Positions 50,617 to 60,137 of a stretch of DNA of 64,000 bases are shown here, one piece after another. Below the pieces are notes generated by a model. The model had not been told where the DNA came from and did no database searches. It saw only the letters and a program-made list of their open reading frames with translations. The DNA comes from Parablautia muri (GTDB lineage: Bacteria; Bacillota; Clostridia; Lachnospirales; Lachnospiraceae). The translations under genes and the position numbers were made by a program. The stretch covers positions 1-64,000 of the forward strand of contig NZ_QZDT01000017.1 in assembly GCF_009917485.1 (NCBI RefSeq), given 5' to 3'. Numbering within the stretch: the first letter of the stretch is position 1; every line of letters begins with the position of its first letter.

Positions 50617-50697
50617 CCTAACCCCCATGATTCTACTCTGCGAAACGGCCTCTGCTGCGAGCAGCCAGATATCCTTCTCACACTAACCTTCATGTTG

Positions 50698-51630
50698 CTA
50701 CTGGAGTTCTTTTACGGAAGACCTCACATAAAGCACTGCCGGAATTGCAGCCACCAGCATCATAATCACACTGACTGCCGAGGCATAACCGTATCTGAAA
50801 TTCGTGAAGGCCTGCTGATATACCTCCACTGCCAGCAATTTCGTTCTGCCAAGAGGTCCGCCGCTTGTCACCATATAGCTGATATTAAAATTATTAAACT
50901 GCCAGATCAGCTCAAGCAGAATAGACACTGCAATGACCGGGCGTATGCATGGCACCGTTATTTTCCAAAATTGTTTTATCTTTCCGGCTCCGTCCATTGT
51001 CGCCGCCTCGTACAGTTCGGCAGGAACTGTCTGTAATCCCGCAATAAACATCACCATTAAAAAAGGAAAGATAGACCACACATTAATGATGACCAACATA
51101 AGTAATGGTACTGATAAAAATCCTAAAAACACATCGGTACTGTTCAAGAAACTAATGGGTGTCTTAATCCATCCCAGCCTCAATAATATGGAATTAATCG
51201 GACTGAAATTTTCACTGAACAAAATTCTCCAGGTAAAAGAAGCAACCAGCGGAGGTGTCACCCAGGGCGTTAAGAACATTGCCCGGAAAAATCCTTTTCC
51301 AGGCAAAGGTTTAATCAGCTTGACCGCCACATACATTGCCAGAGCTACGCCAAGTATCAAGGACACAATTGCAAAGAACAGGGTGTTGCATATGTAAAGC
51401 CACAGCTCAGTTTTCCCAAACGCCTCCGCATAATTTGCCAATCCTATAAAGGGTTCTTTCCTGCTTAACAAGGATTTATCAAAAAAAGACATTCCCACCG
51501 TTCTAAGGGTAGGATATACGGACACGATCATGACTGCTAAAACCGCCGGGAGCAGCATGATAAAGGGCGTATGCCTGTCCCAAAATCCGCCTTCTCTGCC
51601 CACATCCTTCCCTTTCCCGCTTCTTTCCAT
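50698..51630 (-). CDS. Carbohydrate ABC permease (MalF-type)
   Basis: A 310-residue permease with six TM segments and the EAA loop AELYEAATMDGAGKIKQFWK. N-terminus is cytoplasmic and charged (MERSGKGKDVGREGGFWDRH). It forms the membrane channel with the MalG-type partner. The gene follows the LacI regulator by 51 nt in the leftward operon. Confidence 0.92.
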   Translation of the reverse strand: MERSGKGKDVGREGGFWDRHTPFIMLLPAVLAVMIVSVYPTLRTVGMSFFDKSLLSRKEPFIGLANYAEAFGKTELWLYICNTLFFAIVSLILGVALAMYVAVKLIKPLPGKGFFRAMFLTPWVTPPLVASFTWRILFSENFSPINSILLRLGWIKTPISFLNSTDVFLGFLSVPLLMLVIINVWSIFPFLMVMFIAGLQTVPAELYEAATMDGAGKIKQFWKITVPCIRPVIAVSILLELIWQFNNFNISYMVTSGGPLGRTKLLAVEVYQQAFTNFRYGYASAVSVIMMLVAAIPAVLYVRSSVKELQ

Positions 51631-51681
51631 AAGTTGTTACCTCCTTTTCATCATTCTTATATCATCGTGTATCACTCTTTT

Positions 51682-52716
51682 TCATGGGCAAATTCTTTTA
51701 ATCGAATTGCGTTCCACAAAAACAGGACTGATTTTTATTGTCTTAACAAATTGCGCCGGATTGTTTATTTTACTGATCAATGTCTCCACTGCCGCTTCTC
51801 CGATTTCCTCCACCGGCAGCTGCAAAGTGGATAGGGGCGGTGATAAAAACTGTGCAATTGTATCATCATAGCCCACAATGGAAATATCCTCCGGTATGTT
51901 TATACTTAATTCCATAAGGGCCCGGTATACACCGGCTGCCAATATGTCGGATGCTACCAAAATTGCCGTAGGACGCTGACTTTCCCCGCAGCTTTCCAAT
52001 ATCCTTTTGGTTTCCCGATATCCGTCTTCCACCGAATATTCGTCTACAAAATAAGAATGTTCTTTGGCATAGTCATGATTGATTCCTTTCATCGCCTGCT
52101 GATACCCATAGTACCTCTCATTTTCCACCGCGGAATTTTGTTTCACTCCCAAAAAGGCAATCTGCTTATGTCCGGCGTTATATAGTTTTTTTGTGGCAAT
52201 GTAGCTGCCTTCCTCATTGTCTATCAAAATCTTCTCTATTCCGTATACGTCCGCCGGCCTCTCAATCATTACAACGGGTATGGATACTCCCATCAAGATT
52301 CGTTCAATGTCATTTATCATTTCTTTACAATCCCCCGAATTAATGATGATTCCGTCCACCCCATAAAGACATACGTCCGAAATGATATCTTTCAGCGCCT
52401 GTACATTTCCAGCCTCCTGGACATAAGAAATGGTCCGATATCCTTTCTCAAAACTTTTCTTCTCAATACTTACTGCCATTTTTGTAAAAAATATATTTTC
52501 ATCTGAGTCCTGGTGTATATGTCCAATCAGATTTGACCGTCCTCCTCGCAAAAATCTTGCCTGCTGGTTGGGAATATAATCCATTCTCTCCAATACCGCA
52601 TCAAGTCTTTTCTTCTTTTCCGCCGATACGTAACCGCTCTTATTCACATACCGTGTCACGCAGGAAACTGAAACGCCGGCTTCTTCTGCAATCATTTTTA
52701 GTGTGACTTTTTTCAT
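51682..52716 (-). CDS. LacI-family regulator of the sugar operon
   Basis: A 344-residue regulator. HTH: TLKMIAEEAGVSVSCVTRYVNKSG (about 4-27), hinge, then a sugar-binding-type sensor domain. It is the first gene of the operon it likely controls. A LacI-type dyad (TGATAACGTTGTCA) lies in the gap to the divergent AraC gene. Complete and intact. Confidence 0.92.
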   Translation of the reverse strand: MKKVTLKMIAEEAGVSVSCVTRYVNKSGYVSAEKKKRLDAVLERMDYIPNQQARFLRGGRSNLIGHIHQDSDENIFFTKMAVSIEKKSFEKGYRTISYVQEAGNVQALKDIISDVCLYGVDGIIINSGDCKEMINDIERILMGVSIPVVMIERPADVYGIEKILIDNEEGSYIATKKLYNAGHKQIAFLGVKQNSAVENERYYGYQQAMKGINHDYAKEHSYFVDEYSVEDGYRETKRILESCGESQRPTAILVASDILAAGVYRALMELSINIPEDISIVGYDDTIAQFLSPPLSTLQLPVEEIGEAAVETLISKINNPAQFVKTIKISPVFVERNSIKRICP

Positions 52717-52887
52717 ATTTCTCCTGCAACTTTTTTCATATTTTTTTCTGACATATTACCAGTTGTATCCAATTATTTTCAGAATTATTCAACAATCCTT
52801 CTTTATTTGTGCTTACACATTACCACATGCCAACCTCGTTGGCAATATATTTTTAGTTATTTTGTACATTTTCGTTGTTTTATACTA

Positions 52888-52901
52888 TGATAACGTTGTC
52901 A
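52888..52901. promoter_or_regulatory. LacI-type operator candidate
   Basis: TGATAACGTTGTCA, a near-perfect dyad (AACGTT core) between the divergent LacI and AraC genes, 170 bp from the LacI start and 86 bp from the AraC start. May control both directions. Confidence 0.6.
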
Positions 52902-52986
52902 CATTTTTACAATATTCCCAAAGCAATTATTCTAATTATCTTGTTTTTTGGAATTATATATGGTATTATCACAATAATGATATAGA

Positions 52987-53841
52987 ATGGAATTGCAAGA
53001 CGATAATATCATCAAATTATTCCAGGAAACTTTATTGCACACTACCGGGAAAAGAGGAATGCTTATGGCGCTGTACTCCCTTGGAACTTCTCACGCTTCG
53101 CTGAAACATTGCGAACTGCACTCTCATGATTCATGGGAAATTGTTTTAAATGTAAAAGGAACGGGAACTGCTTTGATTGGCGGAAAAAATTACGCTTTTT
53201 GCCCGGGCACAATTATGTGCATTCCCCCGGGACTGACCCATATGAAAACAAGCGAACATGGTTTCTATGATATTTACTTTCACACAGATACCATATTTTT
53301 TGCCATGATCTCCTCCTCTCATTCCAAACCTTTTCCTCTTATTTTGCAGGATGACGCCGAACAAAGCTTTCAGGCCCTTTTATCCATCATGTTAAGGCTT
53401 CATTACCAGAGGCCCGGGCACGAAGCGGTCATATTGTCTTTGCACAATGCCGCTCTGCAGCTTTTAAACTTATGGGCGTCCCGGGATTTGGCGGATCCGG
53501 TCATTGAATATATTCAGACCAGACTTATTTCCGCCTTCACGGACCCAGAAATCAATATCACATCTATTTTATTGGAAAGTGGCTATTCGAAAGATTACAT
53601 ACGCCGAAAATTTTGCAGGGAATTAGGCGTTACCCCGAATGCATATGTGACCAATCTGCGCATCAACTATGCCAAACAATTGCTCTCTCAGAAAAAAGTT
53701 TTAAAGCTTACCATCGCCGATGTAAGCGGCATGTGCGGATACTATGATGCCGGATACTTCTCCCGGCTCTTCCGCAGGCAGACTGGCATTTCCCCGCAAA
53801 ATTATCCGCCCAACGACAATAGCCTTTTGGAACGGTTATAA
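52987..53841 (+). CDS. AraC-family regulator
   Basis: A 284-residue regulator: cupin sensor domain (ELHSHDSWEIVLNVKGTGTALIGG, PGTIMCIPPGLTHMK) and two C-terminal HTH motifs (ITSILLESGYSKDYIRRKFCRELGVTP and IADVSGMCGYYDAGYFSRLFRRQTGISP). Sugar-sensing type. It faces the operon and precedes a zinc dehydrogenase in its own direction, so it may tune both. Confidence 0.92.
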   Translation: MELQDDNIIKLFQETLLHTTGKRGMLMALYSLGTSHASLKHCELHSHDSWEIVLNVKGTGTALIGGKNYAFCPGTIMCIPPGLTHMKTSEHGFYDIYFHTDTIFFAMISSSHSKPFPLILQDDAEQSFQALLSIMLRLHYQRPGHEAVILSLHNAALQLLNLWASRDLADPVIEYIQTRLISAFTDPEINITSILLESGYSKDYIRRKFCRELGVTPNAYVTNLRINYAKQLLSQKKVLKLTIADVSGMCGYYDAGYFSRLFRRQTGISPQNYPPNDNSLLERL

Positions 53842-53973
53842 AGGAAAGCGTTTTTGTCCATATGATTCCCGTTATTGTTCTTTCTATACGTCTGTCTCTT
53901 TTATAAAATTGTGTGAAAACAGGACGTTCGGTTTGTTTTATCCAATAACCGTTAACAGGATAGGAGGGATCAT

Positions 53974-54936
53974 ATGGTGAGAACAAAAACAACAGTATTG
54001 ACACAGCCAGGGAAATTTGAAATCCAGGAAAGGGATATCTCCCCAAAACCTGACGAAGTGCTCGTCCGTGTTGAAGTGTGCGGACTATGTAACTGGGAAC
54101 TGAATCATTTTAAAGGATTGATTGGCAATTTCCCCATGACGCTGGGGCATGAATGGGCCGGAATAATCGTGGAAATCGGTTCTAACGTAAGCCGGCTAAA
54201 GATTGGCGACCCGGTAACTGTTCTGCCGGACCGTCTGGAAGGTTTTTCCCAATATGCTGCCGTTAAAGAGGAATATTGTTTCCGGTTAAAAGATGGTATT
54301 GATATAAAAAAAGCTTTCTTGGAGCCGCTAAAGTGTGTCACTACCGTGCTAAACTGCGCTAACCCCACGGCCGGAGATTACGGGGTGATCGTGGGATGCG
54401 GACCTATGGGCCTATGGTGCACCCAGGCCTTAAAGGGGCAGCTCCTGGCAGGGCTCATTGCAATAGATGTGGATGATGAAAAATTAGCACTTGCAAAAAA
54501 GATGGGCGCCTGCGCCGTCATCAACAGCAGCAGCGAAGATGCCCCCAGACGGCTCAAAGAGCTTACGGACGGACATATGGCTGATTTTGTCATTGAAGGA
54601 ACAGGACTGCCAGCCCTTATGGAAACCTGCGCAGATTATATCAAGAGCGGCCCTGCCCGTTTATGTATCATGAGTTATTACGAAGCAGGTATGAAAGACT
54701 TTGATTTCAGGAAGTTTTTAGACAAGGGAACCACTATTTTTACCCCCCATCCGGTATCGGACGCGCTGCCCCTTGACACCGCCAGACGCACCGCGGCGCT
54801 AATCAACAACGGTACCTATCACATGGAGGATATCATATCCCATACTTTTGGTCTTGATGAAATACAGAAAGCGTTTGAGACTTTAAGCCATAAACCCAAA
54901 GGGTTCATCAAGGGTGTTGTGTATCCAAACGATTGA
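53974..54936 (+). CDS. Zinc-type alcohol/polyol dehydrogenase (MDR)
   Basis: A 320-residue MDR enzyme. The catalytic-zinc segment is CGLCNWELNH (C39) with GHEWAG following; the cofactor site is VIVGCGPMGLW. The structural Cys4 loop is missing, so the form is short, as in some sorbitol- or threonine-type enzymes. It likely oxidises a sugar alcohol or sugar in the pathway served by the transporter. Strong AGGAGGGATCAT ribosome site. Confidence 0.85.
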   Translation: MVRTKTTVLTQPGKFEIQERDISPKPDEVLVRVEVCGLCNWELNHFKGLIGNFPMTLGHEWAGIIVEIGSNVSRLKIGDPVTVLPDRLEGFSQYAAVKEEYCFRLKDGIDIKKAFLEPLKCVTTVLNCANPTAGDYGVIVGCGPMGLWCTQALKGQLLAGLIAIDVDDEKLALAKKMGACAVINSSSEDAPRRLKELTDGHMADFVIEGTGLPALMETCADYIKSGPARLCIMSYYEAGMKDFDFRKFLDKGTTIFTPHPVSDALPLDTARRTAALINNGTYHMEDIISHTFGLDEIQKAFETLSHKPKGFIKGVVYPND

Positions 54937-54968
54937 CAAATTAGGAAGCAATACTTTTTTATCTCTAT

Positions 54969-55004
54969 AAAACCCCTGACAGCTCCACCGGCTGCAGGGG
55001 TTTT
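54969..55004. terminator. Bidirectional terminator
   Basis: AAAACCCCTG..CAGGGGTTTT arms with inner CAGC/GCTG pairing; A- and T-runs on both sides. Ends the dehydrogenase transcript from the left and the htpG transcript from the right. Confidence 0.9.
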
Positions 55005-55013
55005 CGCATTGCT

Positions 55014-57221
55014 TTATTTCGTAAGCAACATCATGATATCATTGGTTCTGGCTACAAATTTGCTCATCGCCTCCGGTTCAAGAGGCGCATGTTGCAGAAG
55101 CGCAAGATCGTAAAGCTGTTCGCATATCATATTTACATTGTTTCCTTCCGTATTGTCCATCACGTACTGGACAAGGGGATGGTTGGCGTTTAGAATCAGG
55201 GTTTCCCCTTCTTTTCCCAGGCCGCCCATATCCATACCCGGCATGGAATACATCTTCATCATATCCTGCATTCTCCTGCTCTCCTCGGAGAGGGTAATCA
55301 TGGAGGATATCTTTTTGTTTTTCAGCTTTTCAACCTTAATGGTGATCTTATCTTTTTTAAGGGCCTTCTTCATTACCTTGCCGATAGCCTCAGCTGCCGC
55401 CTCAAGCTCCTTTGCCGTCTTCTTGTTGGTTTTCGCTCTGAAGATGTCCGTAAGGTCCGCATCAATTCGCTGGAATTTGATGCCCTCGTTCTTTGCTTCT
55501 AACTGAGAGATGAAAGGCTGGTCAATGTTATGGGTAAGAATCACAGCATCCATCTTGGCAGCCTTAAACATGCTGATATACTGTCCCTGCTGCTTCTCAT
55601 CTGTTACATAATAGATGACCTTCTCCTTCTTTTCTTCTTCCTCTCCATCTTCTTCGTCATCATCGGCTCCTGCATCCTCAGTGATCACATTGCCATCGGC
55701 ATCCACCACCTCTGCGTCTGTGACCTCCTCAGCCTTACTTTCCTGACCGTCATTGTCTTCCTGCGTCCGGCCGTCTTCTTCCTTACGGTCTTCCTCATTC
55801 TGACTATCATCCTTTTCCTGACCCTGTGGCGCTCCGCCCTCCTGGGCATCCTTTGCCGGCCCATCTTCTGTCTCGTCCGGGTCTGTCTTGCCCACTTCCA
55901 GGCACTCGGGAAGTGTCAGATATATGCCGTCCAGATTCTTAAACAGAATGTAGTCTGTCATTTTCTCGCAGAACTTATCGTCCCGCAGGCATCCATATTT
56001 GATAAAGGGACTGATGTCATCCCAATATTTCTCGTATTCTTCCTTTTCCGTCTTACACATGCCGGAAAGCTTATCGGCAACCTTCTTTGTGATGTAATCG
56101 GAGATTTTCTTTACAAACCCGTCATTTTGCAGCGCACTTCTTGACACGTTAAGAGGCAGATCGGGACAGTCGATCACACCCTTAAGCAGCATCAGAAATT
56201 CCGGGATAACCTCTTTGATGTTATCCGCAATAAATACCTGATTGTTGTAAAGCTTAATCACGCCTTCAATGGACTCATACTCCATATTGATTTTCGGGAA
56301 GTACAAAATACCCTTTAAGTTGAAGGGGTAATCCATATTCAGATGTATCCAGAACAAAGGCTCCTTGTAATCCATGAATACCTTACGGTAAAATTCCAGA
56401 TATTCTTCTTTGGTACATTCATTGGGATGCTTCATCCAAAGAGGAGTGGTCTCATTTAAAAGCTCTGGACGTTTGATAATCTTATATCTTAATTTGTCCT
56501 CCTCTTTCTCCGGTTTGATTTCCTCCACCACCGTATCCGTATCTAACTTCTCGTCCGCATCAATGGTCTGGGTGTCCGTGGTGTTTTCCTTGGAAAGATA
56601 AATCTCCGTAGGCATGAAGGAGCAGTATTTCTTTAAGACCTCCCTTGCCTTGTATTCATTACAGAACTCTAACACGTCCTCGTTTACAAAAAGGGTGACA
56701 GTGGTACCAACCTCTGTCCGCTCCCCTTCCCGCATATCAAATTCCGTGCCTCCGTCACATTCCCAGTGAACCGGCCGGGCGCCTTCCTGCCAGGATAAAG
56801 AATCAATATGCACTTCATCCGCCACCATGAACGCAGAATAAAATCCCAAACCGAAATGACCAATAATCTGGTCTTCATTGGTCTTATCCTTATACTTTGC
56901 AATGAAATCCGTTGCTCCTGAAAAAGCAATCTGGTTGATATATTCTTCCACCTCATCTGCGGTCATACCAACGCCGTTATCAATGAATTTAAGAGTCTTA
57001 GCCTCCGGGTTGACCATGATTTGAATCTTTCCTTTGTAGTCATCCGGCAGGGAATATTCTCCCATCATGTCCAGTTTTTTAAGCTTGGTGATGGCATCGC
57101 ATCCGTTCGACACCAGTTCCCTGAAAAAAATGTCATGGTCCGAATACAACCATTTCTTGATAATCGGGAAAATATTTTCACTGTTAATTGATAAGTTTCC
57201 GTGTTTTTCTGCCACGATCAT
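55014..57221 (-). CDS. htpG: Chaperone HtpG (Hsp90) with long acidic insertion
   Basis: A 735-residue Hsp90 (E. coli HtpG has 624). N-domain ATP motifs: FFRELVSNGCDAITK (33-47, catalytic E35 region), DNGVGM (81-86), GHFGLGFYS (121-129). The middle domain has catalytic R361 in LNVSRSALQND. Residues about 444-533 are an insertion of Asp/Glu/Gly/Gln (EDGPAKDAQEGG, then EEDGEEEEKKEK), giving the extra length. The C-terminal dimer domain follows. HrcA/CIRCE control is visible upstream. Cytosolic heat-shock chaperone. Confidence 0.95.
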   Translation of the reverse strand: MIVAEKHGNLSINSENIFPIIKKWLYSDHDIFFRELVSNGCDAITKLKKLDMMGEYSLPDDYKGKIQIMVNPEAKTLKFIDNGVGMTADEVEEYINQIAFSGATDFIAKYKDKTNEDQIIGHFGLGFYSAFMVADEVHIDSLSWQEGARPVHWECDGGTEFDMREGERTEVGTTVTLFVNEDVLEFCNEYKAREVLKKYCSFMPTEIYLSKENTTDTQTIDADEKLDTDTVVEEIKPEKEEDKLRYKIIKRPELLNETTPLWMKHPNECTKEEYLEFYRKVFMDYKEPLFWIHLNMDYPFNLKGILYFPKINMEYESIEGVIKLYNNQVFIADNIKEVIPEFLMLLKGVIDCPDLPLNVSRSALQNDGFVKKISDYITKKVADKLSGMCKTEKEEYEKYWDDISPFIKYGCLRDDKFCEKMTDYILFKNLDGIYLTLPECLEVGKTDPDETEDGPAKDAQEGGAPQGQEKDDSQNEEDRKEEDGRTQEDNDGQESKAEEVTDAEVVDADGNVITEDAGADDDEEDGEEEEKKEKVIYYVTDEKQQGQYISMFKAAKMDAVILTHNIDQPFISQLEAKNEGIKFQRIDADLTDIFRAKTNKKTAKELEAAAEAIGKVMKKALKKDKITIKVEKLKNKKISSMITLSEESRRMQDMMKMYSMPGMDMGGLGKEGETLILNANHPLVQYVMDNTEGNNVNMICEQLYDLALLQHAPLEPEAMSKFVARTNDIMMLLTK

Positions 57222-57283
57222 TCACTCCTTTTTCCTGATAAATTTCCTTTTTGTTTACAGACTCACATCTTTTACTAAAACAA

Positions 57284-57312
57284 AGTGTAATTCCCTTTTT
57301 CCCAAAAGTCAA
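57284..57312 (-). promoter_or_regulatory. htpG proximal promoter
   Basis: Minus strand TTGACT (57312-57307), a 17-nt spacer, TACACT (57289-57284). Starts about 55 nt before the htpG ATG. A second promoter (TTGAAA-17-AATTAT) overlaps CIRCE from upstream. Confidence 0.65.
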
Positions 57313-57319
57313 GAAAAAA

Positions 57320-57346
57320 TTAGCACTCATTTAGAATGAGTGCTAA
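57320..57346. promoter_or_regulatory. CIRCE operator (HrcA site)
   Basis: Exact consensus TTAGCACTC-N9-GAGTGCTAA, N9 = ATTTAGAAT. Located about 100 bp upstream of htpG. HrcA binding here would keep htpG low until heat shock. Confidence 0.97.
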
Positions 57347-57562
57347 TAATTCCTTAAAAACCTTGTATTTTCAAGGGTTTTGTAATTCTAAAATTTTTAT
57401 AAATTGAATATTGATCATACCCTTATGGAAAATCCCTCATGGATACCGGACGGAACATCGCTGCCTAAGGTATCTACTTCCGTGAACCGGACGCCCTTTA
57501 CCGGCCATTTTATTTGATTGCATATTACCGGGATATCCGCTTTCGTATCGTTTTGATTATTT

Positions 57563-58618
57563 TTAGTTAAAATATTGGTTATAAATATCAAAAAAATCCT
57601 TTGTGGCTACTTCCTCATTCTCAATAAAGGAAACTGTCTCCCACAGCTCCTCATTCAAAGACCTGGCCAGAGACGTTACAAAAACATCATACTCCTGTCC
57701 AAAAACTTCCTCCCGCCTTTTTTCAACGATTTTTACCTTGTTTGCATCGGTCTCCTCACGGTTAAAGGTACTGATGCAGCGGATGATGTGGTAACCGTCT
57801 CCTGCCTCTACAATATCGCTGATTTCACCGGTTTCCAGATTAAAAGCCGCCTCCTCATAGGTCGGCTCCATTTCCCCCTTGCCAAAGGAGATGGTTCCTT
57901 TTTTTCCCTCGCTGTAGGTAATCAGCAAATCCTCAAAGTCGCTGTCTTCCTGCCTGGCAAGCTCTAAAATTTCCTCCGCCTGCTGCTTAGCCTGCTGCTT
58001 TTCACTTGCATCGTATTCTATCCTCTTTCCGGTTCCATCCATGGAAAAGGTTTTAATCAAAATATCCTGGACGGTGATGGTTCTTGCCTCATCATCGCTG
58101 ATTTCCGGATTGATATCTTTGATAATAAATTCATATACCTTGTTTGCAAGGGCAAATTCCGCATAGAGGTTAAAAATAGTATCCTCCGTCACCTGCATAG
58201 ACTCCCGCTCCGCTTGGTTCAGCGTCCCAAAGTATGCGCCGGCTGCCTCCCTGACCATCTTAAGCTCTGCCTCATCCAGCTCAACTCCATGCTGCTGGGC
58301 TAAAAGATTCATGGTCTTGATCTGGGCAAGCTGGGCAAGCACCGTATCCTTCACGCTCTCCTCCAGGGTAATGTCATTTAAACCTGTTTTCCAGATTTCC
58401 TTCCCGTATACGCTCTCATACTGATCCTGGGTGTTGGTAAGATAAACCAGCACCTCCGGCAGCGTGCAGGACATAGTCTCTATCCGGAAAACTTCATCTT
58501 TCCTGAAACCGGTGGTGAGCACAAGCTTTGTATCTGCATTCACATCCCCGCATCCATATGCGGTAAAAATGAGCATACCGCACAAAAGCACAATTATCAG
58601 CCTTTTTCCTTTCCTCAT
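57563..58618 (-). CDS. Foldase-type peptidylprolyl isomerase lipoprotein (PrsA/SurA-like)
   Basis: A 351-residue lipoprotein: signal MRKGKRLIIVLLCGMLIFTA with lipobox YGC. Central chaperone helices, then a parvulin (PpiC) domain around residues 180-275: ARTITVQDILIKTF, AEEILELARQEDSDFEDLLITYSEGKKG, GDGYHIIRC. It folds secreted proteins outside the membrane. It starts with an ATGA overlap to the FAD gene stop, so it is coupled to it. Confidence 0.88.
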   Translation of the reverse strand: MRKGKRLIIVLLCGMLIFTAYGCGDVNADTKLVLTTGFRKDEVFRIETMSCTLPEVLVYLTNTQDQYESVYGKEIWKTGLNDITLEESVKDTVLAQLAQIKTMNLLAQQHGVELDEAELKMVREAAGAYFGTLNQAERESMQVTEDTIFNLYAEFALANKVYEFIIKDINPEISDDEARTITVQDILIKTFSMDGTGKRIEYDASEKQQAKQQAEEILELARQEDSDFEDLLITYSEGKKGTISFGKGEMEPTYEEAAFNLETGEISDIVEAGDGYHIIRCISTFNREETDANKVKIVEKRREEVFGQEYDVFVTSLARSLNEELWETVSFIENEEVATKDFFDIYNQYFN

Positions 58619-60018
58619 GCTTCTAAGGCCCTCAAGATGCTTCTGGCAGCGCTGATTCCGTTGGCGGATGCCTGCTGCAGTCCCCTGGTCACACCGGCGC
58701 CGTCTCCGATTGCACGAAGCCCTTTTATACTGGTTTCAAACTCTTTATTCACAACCACCTTATTGGAATAAAATTTCACTTCCACACCGTAAAGCAGGGT
58801 CTCATCTGCGGCAATGCCCGGCGTAATCTTATCAAGAGCAAGCAGCATCTCCTCAATATCTACCATAATCCGGTGGGGAAATACCAGCGATAGATCCCCC
58901 GGTACCGCATCCTTTAAGGTGGGTATTAAATTATTCCGGCAAAGTCGTTCCTCCGTGGTTCTTCTGCCCTTCCTGAAATCTCCAAAGGTCTGCACCAGTA
59001 TTTTTCCTCCGCAGAGCATGTTGGAAAGTCTGGCAATGTGCTTTCCATATTCAATAGGCGTTTTAAAGGGTTTGGTAAAATTTTTACTTACCAGTATGGC
59101 AAAATTTGTATTGTCTGTTTTGTAATCCTGAGACTTGTAGGCATGGCCATTTACCACTGCAAGGCCGCCTTCATAGTACTCTGTTGCCACTTCCCCAGAG
59201 GGATTTGTACAAAAGGTTCTCACCTTGTCGTCAAAGGTAGGGGTATAGTAAATCAGCTTTGCCTCATAGAGATTTTCATTTAAAAACTGCATCACCTCAT
59301 CCCGAACCTCCACACGGACCCCGATATCCACAGTTCCCGGCGTGGTCTCTATACCGATTTCCTCACATTTATGCTTAAACCAGTCTGCACCCTCGCGTCC
59401 TACTGCCGCTACAATCTCGCCTGCATAAAAGCACTCGCCCTTCTGGGTCTTGATTCCCACGGCTCTGCCATCCTCCACCAGGATTTCCTCTACCATCGTA
59501 TTAAAAATAAGCGTAACTCCCTCAGCCTCCAAATGATGCTGAAGCTTTTCGTAAATCTTATAACCTTCTTCCGTTCCCAGATGCCGGATAGGACACTCTA
59601 CCAGCTTCAAATTAGCATTGATTGCCTTTTTACGGATCTCGCGGATTTCCGCCTGCTTATCCACCCCATAAACGATGGCATCTGCGCCAAATTTTAAATA
59701 AATATCATCAGACTCTTTTATAAGCTCCTGGGTTTTTTCATAGCCAAGGATAGTGGGTAAATTTCCTCCCACATCCGGTGAAAGAGAAAGCTTTCCGTCT
59801 GAAAAAGCTCCTGCTCCCGCAAATCCTGTGGTAATGGAGCAGGGCTGACAGCCCACACATTCTTTGGTCGTGCGCTTCGGGCACTGCCTTTTTTCGATGG
59901 AGCGTCCTTTCTCTACAAGAAGCACCTTTAAATCCTTATTTTTATTTACTAACTCATAAGCACAGAAAATGCCGCCCGGACCTGCGCCAATGATAATCAC
60001 ATCAAATTGATTTCCCAT
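58615..60018 (-). CDS. FAD-dependent dehydrogenase
   Basis: A 467-residue flavoprotein. FAD motif VIIIGAGPGGIFCAYEL (GxGxxG) at the N-terminus, a Cys-rich segment TKECVGCQPCSITTGFAGAGAFSDGKLSL and the end motif AIGDGAGVTRGLQQASANG. The type is annotated as an NAD(P)/FAD-dependent oxidoreductase in many clostridia; the substrate is unknown. Upstream spacing to sbcC is 119 nt. Confidence 0.88.
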   Translation of the reverse strand: MGNQFDVIIIGAGPGGIFCAYELVNKNKDLKVLLVEKGRSIEKRQCPKRTTKECVGCQPCSITTGFAGAGAFSDGKLSLSPDVGGNLPTILGYEKTQELIKESDDIYLKFGADAIVYGVDKQAEIREIRKKAINANLKLVECPIRHLGTEEGYKIYEKLQHHLEAEGVTLIFNTMVEEILVEDGRAVGIKTQKGECFYAGEIVAAVGREGADWFKHKCEEIGIETTPGTVDIGVRVEVRDEVMQFLNENLYEAKLIYYTPTFDDKVRTFCTNPSGEVATEYYEGGLAVVNGHAYKSQDYKTDNTNFAILVSKNFTKPFKTPIEYGKHIARLSNMLCGGKILVQTFGDFRKGRRTTEERLCRNNLIPTLKDAVPGDLSLVFPHRIMVDIEEMLLALDKITPGIAADETLLYGVEVKFYSNKVVVNKEFETSIKGLRAIGDGAGVTRGLQQASANGISAARSILRALEA

Positions 60019-60137
60019 ATACTTGCCTCCATACTTCGCAATTTACCGTTTCTATACCTTCTATATATTCCATCTCAAACTTGTTTTGCAGCCGAAAGAT
60101 ACACGAAATCATTCCTTTCAGGGATGGCCTCTGTCTT

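Noticed and set aside
55530-56144. Rightward 204-codon frame over htpG
   Set aside because: Produced by the acidic-linker codons in the other strand; the htpG frame is clearly the gene.
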